In this document: positions 6,441-11,073 of the stretch, piece by piece
Layout of the letters: the number at the start of each line of letters is the position of its first letter
How positions within the stretch are numbered: the first letter of the stretch is position 1
From: Leptospirillum sp.
Lineage (GTDB): Bacteria; Nitrospirota; Leptospirillia; Leptospirillales; Leptospirillaceae
DNA length: 11,073 nucleotides
Direction: 5' to 3'
Assembly: GCA_027343785.1 (NCBI GenBank)
Contig: DAHWKF010000124.1
Location: 1 to 11,073 of the forward strand
The notes under the pieces: model-generated
Told to the model about the DNA's origin: nothing
Seen by the model: the letters and a program-made list of their open reading frames with translations, nothing else
The model's database searches: none
Position numbers and translations under genes: made by a program

Positions 6441-6611
6441 TCTGGGGCGTCCCTCCCTCAAGCGCGATGAAATCGCGCCGAAGCCGACTGACGGTTGGAA
6501 CCGATTGCCCGCCCCATTGCTTGGGCTGTTTCGGCCAACGATAGTCCCAACAAAGGCAGAAGCGATGGACTGCGCCAACCGGATCTCCTGTCGTACGGTC
6601 GTTCGGTCCAT
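6440..6611 (-). mobile_element. Frameshifted N-terminal fragment of an IS transposase
   Basis: An ATG at 6611 with an AAGGAGG site opens MDRTTVRQEIRLAQSIA. After a frameshift the sequence continues LLPLLGLSLAETAQAMGRAIGS, and after another TVSRLRRDFIALEGGTPQ. Joined, these give a helix-turn-helix DNA-binding domain (LSLAETAQAMGRAIGTVSRLRR pattern) typical of IS630-like and related winged-helix transposases. The DDE catalytic domain is absent, because receptor sequence begins at about 6440. The fragment is therefore dead: truncated at its 3' end and carrying at least two frameshifts. Family assignment is by eye and tentative; that it is a transposase HTH is more secure. Confidence 0.65.
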
Positions 6612-6613
6612 TC

Positions 6614-6632
6614 TGGGTCCTCCTTGGACCCA
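6614..6632 (-). promoter_or_regulatory. Hairpin enclosing the transposase ribosome binding site
   Basis: TGGGTCC (6614-6620) and GGACCCA (6626-6632) form a perfect 7-bp stem. On the minus strand the loop AAGGA plus the first bases of the second arm make up the Shine-Dalgarno AAGGAGG. This hairpin would mask translation when the element is transcribed from outside, a known self-limiting device of insertion sequences. Confidence 0.45.
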
Positions 6633-6637
6633 TAGAT

Positions 6638-6672
6638 TAAACCGGACAACCTTCGCGCTATAAACCCGGACA
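6638..6672 (-). repeat. Direct repeats at the putative end of the IS remnant
   Basis: TAAACCGGACA (6638-6648) and TAAACCCGGACA (6661-6672) repeat with a 23-bp offset just upstream of the transposase start. Such pairs are common subterminal transposase binding sites. The outer IS end cannot be fixed because no matching terminal repeat remains on the other side. Confidence 0.4.
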
Positions 6673-6797
6673 TATTATGTGCTCTCTACACCTCCTTGGA
6701 AAAGGGTGGGGTTCTTTCCTAGTATGTATTATCATTTTAGACGCAAAACAGAATGAATCTTTACTTTTCGATTGAACACCTTAACCGAGAGACGTTC

Positions 6798-7325
6798 ATG
6801 TCCGAATCCCTTCCGCCAATTCCCGTCGAGTCCATCGCCTCCAGAATCTTTCTCGTTCGTGGCCAGAAGGTCATGCTCGATTCTGATCTGGCCGAGCTAT
6901 ACGGCGTTGAAACACGATCTCTCCTTCAGGCTGTCAGACGTAATTCCCATCGGTTTCCTCCTGATTTTGTCTTTCAAGTCAATGAAGACGAATGGAAATC
7001 TTTGAGATCACAAATTGTGACCTCAAAGGGACGGGGTGGACGTCGCTATCTTCCCTTTGTCTTCACGGAGCATGGAGCCATCATGGCCGCGACGGTTCTG
7101 AATTCGCCATTAGCTGTCGAAATGAGTGTCTTTGTGGTCAGGTCCTTCGTTAAACTGCGTGAAATGCTTTCCACCCACAAGGAGTTAGCCAGAAAGATCG
7201 AGGACCTTGAACGAAAACTTGAGGTTCACGATGAGGCCATTATCGGGTTGTTCGAGGCGATCCGGCAACTGATGGAGCCGCCAGCTGAGGAAAGGAAGCA
7301 GATAGGGTTTACAAAAGAGCCATAA
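6798..7325 (+). CDS. ORF6N-domain DNA-binding protein
   Basis: This encodes 175 residues. The ORF6N domain (about residues 11-100) shows the typical IFLVRGQKVMLDSDLAELYGVETR, RNSHRFPPDFVFQ, and GRGGRRYLPFVFTEHG blocks. The tail from about 120 (LREMLSTHKELARKIEDLERKLEVH) is a predicted coiled coil, followed by the usual LMEPP...IGF ending. The length is complete for the family. ORF6N/KilA-N-type proteins come from large DNA viruses and phages and are spread as accessory genes in bacteria. They bind DNA, but their cellular role is poorly defined. I start at the ATG at 6798 (GAGAG site 6 nt upstream); an in-frame ATG at 6753 has no ribosome site. It stands alone beside an IS remnant, consistent with horizontal acquisition. 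Confidence 0.9.
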   Translation: MSESLPPIPVESIASRIFLVRGQKVMLDSDLAELYGVETRSLLQAVRRNSHRFPPDFVFQVNEDEWKSLRSQIVTSKGRGGRRYLPFVFTEHGAIMAATVLNSPLAVEMSVFVVRSFVKLREMLSTHKELARKIEDLERKLEVHDEAIIGLFEAIRQLMEPPAEERKQIGFTKEP

Positions 7326-7643
7326 AATGGGATACGGGTTGCCATCAACACGAAACAAACCGGAGGGAATCCGTCTGGGAGCGGACACATCAACACTTCC
7401 GGATCTGATCGAAAAAGGAGAGATCTGAACCCAAATCGATCATAGAATTCAGATACCTGACATTTGTCAGGGTTTCCGGATCAGCAAGAAGGGCCCCAAA
7501 GATCTGAACGGGATACCCGTCTTCCGTCCCGTGCGCCTTCGCTTCTTGATTTTTTTGTCACATAGAAACGATAGGTTGTTCCCCGGGACGAATCGAGAAA
7601 CCCTGTCATCTCCCCTTTCCAGTCCACTTTCCAGGAGTCACTC
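7326..7643. other. Intergenic region of ~320 bp
   Basis: No convincing gene is present. A 33-codon ORF (7327-7428, MGYGLPSTRNKPEGIRLG start) opens one base after the ORF6N stop but has no ribosome site of its own. AGATCTGAAC occurs twice (7421-7430 and 7500-7509). A short hairpin ACGGG/CCCGT lies at 7508-7520, and a T7 run near 7551 is not paired with a stem. The region must hold the promoter of the propeller gene at 7644, but I cannot locate it reliably. Confidence 0.4.
7456..7471. promoter_or_regulatory. Perfect 16-bp palindrome, candidate operator
   Basis: CCTGACA and TGTCAGG flank TT with no mismatch, 172 bp upstream of the propeller start and 130 bp downstream of the ORF6N gene. It has the geometry of a dimeric repressor operator. 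The arms are too short, and lack a U-run, for a terminator. The binding protein is unknown. Confidence 0.4.
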
Positions 7644-8714
7644 GTGACGGCATGCGACTTTTTCCGAACGCCCAGGGAGACGATTGGCCTTCTGTCCCTT
7701 TCCCTTTGCGCGATATTGTCCATTTTGCTCCTCGAGCCCCAGATATCCCTTTCCCAGTCCACCAGCAAAGGAAAATGGAAGACGGTCTCGGTGGTCCCCC
7801 TTCCCGGATCCATAACGCGTTTCGACTATGAAAGCCTCGACAGTCGGTCGGGACGACTTTATATGGCCCATCTGGGAGAGGGACATCTGGTCGTTTTCGA
7901 CACCAAATCACGAAAAGTCGTGTCGGATCTTGCCGGATTTCCTCATGCGCACGGGGTTCTGGTTGTTCCGCAACTCCACAATGTTTACGTCACGGTCTCC
8001 CCCATGACGCGAACCCCGGGCCACCTGGCGGTTGTCGATACCCGCACATTGAAGACAAAGTTTCTTGTTGCCACGGGTATCCACCCCGACGGACTGGACT
8101 TCGACCCGCAGGATCGACGCATCTTCATTTCGAACGAATGGGGCCGATCCGTGAGCGTCATCGACGCCGTAACCAACCGGCCGATCGGGGAGATTCCCCT
8201 GGAAGGGGAGGTCGGAAACACGCGATACGACCCGGTCTCGAAACACATCTTTTCGACCGTCCAGACAAAAAACCAGCTGGATGAAATTGATCCGGAAACG
8301 TTCCATGTCGTCCACCATTATCCGCTTCCAGGAGGCCTCTATCCTCACGGTTTATGGATCGATGGAATCCGTCATATCGCCTTTATCGCTTGCGAACAAA
8401 ATTCGGTTCTGCTCCTGTTTGACCTTGAAACCCGCAAGGTCACAGACCGATTGTCCGTCGGGACAAAACCCGACGTCCTGACGTACGACCCACTGCGGCA
8501 TCTTTTGTTCGTGGCTTCGGAATCGGGAACCGTAACGGTCCTGCAAGAACGCAGAAGAACACTGGTGAAAGCATGGCAGGGCCATATGGGAAACCGGGCC
8601 CACGTTATCCTGTTCGACCCCAAAACACGAAATCTCTATCTTCCGATCGAAAATCAGAACGGAAAGCCTGTCCTTCTGATCATGAGATACGAAACATCAC
8701 CGAACCGGCATTGA
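7644..8714 (+). CDS. Secreted seven-bladed YVTN/YncE-like beta-propeller protein
   Basis: This encodes 356 residues from a GTG at 7644 with AGGAG 6 nt upstream. A hydrophobic segment at about 13-30 acts as a signal peptide or membrane anchor, placing the propeller in the periplasm. Seven repeats of the YVTN type run from about 58 to 346, each ending in strands such as HLAVVDTRTLK, SVSVIDAVTNRP and SVLLLFDLETRK. His or Asp recurs at the same place before the innermost strand (HAHG at 101-104, HPDG at 147-150, YPHG at 234-236, KPDV at 275-278, NRAH at 318-320). That would line the central channel and could bind a metal or cofactor. E. coli YncE is a relative in fold and is encoded beside a TonB-dependent receptor. 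The exbB gene follows 148 bp downstream. Substrate unknown. Confidence 0.85.
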   Translation: MTACDFFRTPRETIGLLSLSLCAILSILLLEPQISLSQSTSKGKWKTVSVVPLPGSITRFDYESLDSRSGRLYMAHLGEGHLVVFDTKSRKVVSDLAGFPHAHGVLVVPQLHNVYVTVSPMTRTPGHLAVVDTRTLKTKFLVATGIHPDGLDFDPQDRRIFISNEWGRSVSVIDAVTNRPIGEIPLEGEVGNTRYDPVSKHIFSTVQTKNQLDEIDPETFHVVHHYPLPGGLYPHGLWIDGIRHIAFIACEQNSVLLLFDLETRKVTDRLSVGTKPDVLTYDPLRHLLFVASESGTVTVLQERRRTLVKAWQGHMGNRAHVILFDPKTRNLYLPIENQNGKPVLLIMRYETSPNRH

Positions 8715-8748
8715 CCGGGATACCCCTCTTTCCCCGCCGACCGATCCG

Positions 8749-8791
8749 TTAACCTGAAATTAACCTCTCTGTCAAATAACGGAACTAACCT
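8749..8791 (+). promoter_or_regulatory. Direct repeats upstream of exbB, candidate response-regulator site
   Basis: TTAACCT at 8749-8755 is repeated exactly at 8760-8766, an 11-bp step, and CTAACCT follows at 8785-8791. Two 7-bp direct repeats separated by 4 bp are the layout recognised by OmpR/PhoB-type winged-helix regulators. Promoter boxes are uncertain: TTAACC (8749) with TCAAAT 17 bp later is one option. Confidence 0.4.
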
Positions 8792-8862
8792 TTGAAAGCT
8801 AAGAGACGCGGGGGGGAAGCGACCCCGATGAAATCCCGAACATTATTTCCAAGGAGCCGTCC

Positions 8863-9588
8863 ATGAATGCGTTTGAATACCTCCTCCGGGGAGGGCCCAT
8901 CATGTACATTCTGCTGCCGATGTCGGCCATTGTGCTGGCGGTCGGTCTGGAACGGTCCTTTATCTTGCGGAAGGAAAAGATCCAGACGGAAAAGGTCCTC
9001 AACCTTCTCCGGAAGAATGTCATCGAACGACTCGATACAAAATCCGTCCTTGATCTTCTCAAGAATTCATACGACTCGCAGAACTTTATCATCAACAAGA
9101 TTCTGAGGCTCTTCGTCGAGGCGGATCTCGAAGGAGAAAAACTGGAGTTCCTGATCGAGGCGGAAGCCATTCTTGAAGAGAAAAAACTCAAGGACCGGAT
9201 GTGGGTTCTCGACACCGCCATCACCATGGCCCCTCTTCTTGGACTTCTGGGCACCATCATCGGCATTGTCAGCTCGTTTCACATCATGTCGATCTCCGGT
9301 CTCGGAAAACCTGCACAGATTACCGGGGGCGTTGCGGAAGCCCTGATCGCTACCGCGACCGGACTCGTGATCGCCATTGTCTCCCTCGGCTTCTTCAATT
9401 TCCTCCACAAGTGGATCCAAACCATCAAATCTTCTCTTGAATCAGCCGCCCGTTTGATCACCATCCTCCATCAACCGATCCGGACGGCCTACCGGAAATC
9501 CCCGGAATTTCTGGACGTTGCAAGCGATTCCAAAGCGCAGGAGTTCCAGGCCGGCTACCGCATGGAAAAAGAAACTTCCATCGCCTGA
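8863..9588 (+). CDS. exbB: ExbB: proton-channel subunit of the TonB energising complex
   Basis: This encodes 241 residues of the MotA/TolQ/ExbB family. The pentameric inner-membrane channel, with ExbD, converts proton-motive force into TonB movement. Three membrane helices are visible at about 11-34, 117-143 and 155-182, with a cytoplasmic helical domain between the first two. The signature blocks are APLLGLLGTIIGI (123-135) and GGVAEALIATATGLVIAI (155-172). Thr131, Glu159 and Thr164 match the functional Thr148, Glu176 and Thr181 of E. coli ExbB. The C-terminal tail (about 205-241) is longer than strictly needed. The ATG has AAGGAG at good spacing. It is the first gene of exbB-exbD-tonB. TolQ is the alternative, but the adjacent tonB-like gene favours ExbB. 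Confidence 0.93.
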   Translation: MNAFEYLLRGGPIMYILLPMSAIVLAVGLERSFILRKEKIQTEKVLNLLRKNVIERLDTKSVLDLLKNSYDSQNFIINKILRLFVEADLEGEKLEFLIEAEAILEEKKLKDRMWVLDTAITMAPLLGLLGTIIGIVSSFHIMSISGLGKPAQITGGVAEALIATATGLVIAIVSLGFFNFLHKWIQTIKSSLESAARLITILHQPIRTAYRKSPEFLDVASDSKAQEFQAGYRMEKETSIA

Positions 9589-9610
9589 GACAAGATCAAT
9601 ATGGTTTAAC

Positions 9611-9641
9611 CGTCGGCTTCCAGCGGGACAGGAAGCCGACG
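9611..9641 (+). promoter_or_regulatory. Intercistronic stem-loop between exbB and exbD
   Basis: CGTCGGCTTCC (9611-9621) pairs without mismatch with GGAAGCCGACG (9631-9641) around a 9-nt loop. There is no U-run, so it is more likely an mRNA-stabilising or processing element, favouring exbB over exbD, than a terminator. It ends 7 nt before the exbD ribosome site. Confidence 0.55.
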
Positions 9642-9660
9642 ACCAACAAGGAGTCATATC

Positions 9661-10080
9661 GTGAGACTGTTCCGGGATACCGCGGACGAATCCCCCAGGG
9701 CGAGAATCGAACTGATCCCCATGATCGATATCATGTTTTTTCTGCTTGTGGTGTTTATCTTCATCTCGATTTCCCTGATCAAGCTGAACGGGGTTACCGT
9801 CAACCTCCCCAAGGCGGCCGACCATCCCATGCAAAAAAAACAGAAAATCGTCAATATCTCGATCGACGAGGACGGCCATCTGTTTTTTGAAAAGGATCCG
9901 GTCGACAGGGCGGCCCTCAAAAACCGTCTCATGGCGCTTTCCGCCGACAAGACCGCGCGCTACGAGATCATCATCAGTGGCGACAAGGATTCCCATCTCC
10001 AGCGCCTGGTCGATGTGATGGATCTCACGAACACGCTCGGTTTTTCCAATGTCTCCATCCGGACCGGAAGGGAGCAATAA
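9661..10080 (+). CDS. exbD: ExbD: TonB-complex stator protein
   Basis: This encodes 139 residues from a GTG start with AAGGAG 7 nt upstream; no later ATG would keep the membrane helix intact. A short cytoplasmic N-terminus is followed by one membrane helix at about 18-40 (ELIPMIDIMFFLLVVFIF). Asp23 in PMIDIMF corresponds to the essential proton-carrying Asp25 of E. coli ExbD. The periplasmic domain (about 60-135) shows the family's strand-helix pattern: VNISIDEDGHLFFEKDPV, then YEIIISGDKDSHLQRLVDVMD and the final strand NVSIRTG. It is co-transcribed with exbB (72-nt gap) and tonB (2-nt gap). TolR is the alternative. Confidence 0.93.
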   Translation: MRLFRDTADESPRARIELIPMIDIMFFLLVVFIFISISLIKLNGVTVNLPKAADHPMQKKQKIVNISIDEDGHLFFEKDPVDRAALKNRLMALSADKTARYEIIISGDKDSHLQRLVDVMDLTNTLGFSNVSIRTGREQ

Positions 10081-10082
10081 GG

Positions 10083-10766
10083 ATGAATACGGCGACCCAA
10101 CCTCCGCTTCATCCGCGGATCCCGACATTTCTTGACTCAAAAAACCGCATGACGCTGGCGCCATACCTTCTGGCAGTCTTTTTGGGCGAGGCGTTGCTTC
10201 TTTCATTTCTCCCTGTCGCCACATCCACTCCTGAAACGCCCACCCCTCAGGCCATTCACGTCACACTGGCGCCTCCGCCGCCGAAACCCGCCGCCAAGCC
10301 CATGCCAAAGCCCAAAGCCAAACCCAGAATCGTCAAGCGCCATATTGTCTCGCATCCGGTGACTCCCCCCATCCTTCCGGCTCAGACGGCCACCTCGACC
10401 CATCTTCTGGTCGCGCAATCCGGTACCAAGGTTGATCTGGGATGGGGGTCGGGAACACCGGAAACAGGAACATCGTCCGATTACCGGCCGCCGCGTCTTC
10501 TGACAAAGGTTGATACCAACGCCCTTTACACAGACAAGATGAAAGCGAATGACGAGGAAGGTGATGTCGTCATCGATCTTTGGATTGATCCCTCCGGGAA
10601 GCTGCTCCGGTCAAAAATGGTTGTTCCATCCGTTTTCGATGACATCAACAAGATTGCTGAGGGTCTTCTGAAAACCCTTCGGTTCGAGCCGGCCCATTTC
10701 AAGGGACAAGCGGTTGCCGGAAAGTTCGAACTGAACTTCCGATTCAGAATCCAGAATTCCGGATAG
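10083..10766 (+). CDS. tonB: TonB-family energy transducer
   Basis: This encodes 227 residues. The order is TonB-like: cytoplasmic N-terminus, single membrane helix at about 25-45, a Pro/Lys spacer at 63-82 (PPPPKPAAKPMPKPKAKPR), a low-complexity stretch, and a C-terminal domain at about 145-224 (DEEGDVVIDLWIDPSGKLL, LRFEPAHFKGQAVAGKFELNFRF) that would contact the receptor's TonB box. The spacer is shorter than in E. coli TonB. The membrane helix reads APYLLAVFLGEALLLSFLP. It lacks the SHLS-type His20 of E. coli TonB but has a buried Glu36. The ATG overlaps the exbD end by a TAAGGATG arrangement, so translation is coupled. The likely client is the receptor at 2769-5663. Confidence 0.88.
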   Translation: MNTATQPPLHPRIPTFLDSKNRMTLAPYLLAVFLGEALLLSFLPVATSTPETPTPQAIHVTLAPPPPKPAAKPMPKPKAKPRIVKRHIVSHPVTPPILPAQTATSTHLLVAQSGTKVDLGWGSGTPETGTSSDYRPPRLLTKVDTNALYTDKMKANDEEGDVVIDLWIDPSGKLLRSKMVVPSVFDDINKIAEGLLKTLRFEPAHFKGQAVAGKFELNFRFRIQNSG

Positions 10767-10774
10767 GGATCACG

Positions 10775-11073
10775 ATGGGCAAACATTGTCAAAAACCCGG
10801 AACCAGACGGACGAAGATTTTTCAGAGGTCCCCCTCTTTTTCGCTGTCGCTCCTGGCCCTCTTTGCCCTGGGTCTCCTTCTTGCCGGGACATCCGATGCC
10901 TCCTCGAAGAAGAAGTCTGATTCACCCGATCAGATTGACCGAATCATGTCGCTCCTTCCACCCCCTTCGGATTTTTCGAATGTCCGGAATCTTTTCATCC
11001 ACTACCATCTGATCGTCAAGGACGTCATGATTTCACACGTCTCTCCCCAGACCCCCGTCACCGTCCGGATCGA
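10775..11073 (+). CDS. Secreted protein of unknown function, 5' part only
   Basis: It starts at an ATG 8 nt after tonB, with AGGGAT as ribosome site, and runs past the window end (99 codons seen). A basic N-terminus (residues 3-17) precedes a hydrophobic core at 22-38 (SLSLLALFALGLLLAG) and a likely signal cleavage after Ala42, followed by a KKK stretch. The mature start contains DQIDRIMSLLPPPSDFSNVRNLFIHYHLIVKDVMISHVSPQTPVTVRI. I recognise no family. Tight spacing implies it belongs to the TonB operon and works in the periplasm or outer membrane. Confidence 0.75.
   Translation, partial: MGKHCQKPGTRRTKIFQRSPSFSLSLLALFALGLLLAGTSDASSKKKSDSPDQIDRIMSLLPPPSDFSNVRNLFIHYHLIVKDVMISHVSPQTPVTVRI

Noticed and set aside
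8781..8815. ECF-sigma promoter starting with GGAACT upstream of exbB
   Set aside because: The -35-like GGAACT is present, but no matching -10 element is found at 16-17 bp.
1..11073. CRISPR array, rRNA, toxin-antitoxin pair or phage-defence system
   Set aside because: No regularly spaced repeats, no rRNA motifs and no recognisable defence or toxin domains. The ORF6N protein alone does not make a defence system.

Overview
The window looks like chromosomal DNA from a free-living Gram-negative bacterium of moderate GC content. It carries outer-membrane receptors with terminal aromatic residues, a lipoprotein, Sec signal peptides and a complete ExbB-ExbD-TonB energising system. The receptor style, codon choice and compact strong Shine-Dalgarno sites remind me of acidophilic iron oxidisers of the Leptospirillum group (Nitrospirota). 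That is only an impression and was not tested by any search.

Layout. (1) Positions 55-1742, minus strand: a two-gene operon of a TPR lipoprotein followed by an outer-membrane barrel-like protein. It has a recognisable promoter and palindromes in its leader. (2) Positions 1743-2690, minus strand: an RcnR/FrmR/CsoR-family repressor with a TTG start, driven by a near-consensus promoter. The spacer of that promoter is a G-tract operator of the type this family binds. Two small ORFs follow (48 and 38 codons); the second has a very strong ribosome binding site. (3) Positions 2707-5663, minus strand: a full-length 964-residue TonB-dependent receptor bounded by a perfect terminator, with a 10-bp-periodic AT-rich leader. 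(4) Positions 5902-6690, minus strand: the wreck of a second, paralogous receptor. Only its C-terminal barrel survives, with a frameshift, joined to the frameshifted N-terminus of a transposase. (5) Positions 6798-7325, plus strand: an ORF6N-domain DNA-binding protein, followed by about 320 bp with no clear gene and one perfect 16-bp palindrome. (6) Positions 7644-11073, plus strand: a secreted seven-bladed YVTN/YncE-like propeller, then exbB, exbD, tonB and the start of a secreted protein that runs off the window.

How it fits together. The receptor at 2769-5663 presumably takes up a scarce substrate across the outer membrane, powered by the ExbB-ExbD-TonB proteins encoded about 3 kb away. 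The propeller gene lies directly upstream of exbB, which recalls the E. coli yncE/yncD neighbourhood and suggests a periplasmic partner for uptake. The substrate cannot be read from the sequence. The metal-type repressor appears mainly autoregulatory here. No obvious efflux gene accompanies it, so its physiological target probably lies in the small ORFs or elsewhere.

Most unusual points: a CsoR-family repressor lacking the hallmark cysteine while keeping a textbook operator; two uncharacterised micro-ORFs behind it; the receptor-transposase junction; 11-bp-spaced direct repeats upstream of exbB; and a TonB whose membrane helix lacks the usual histidine.
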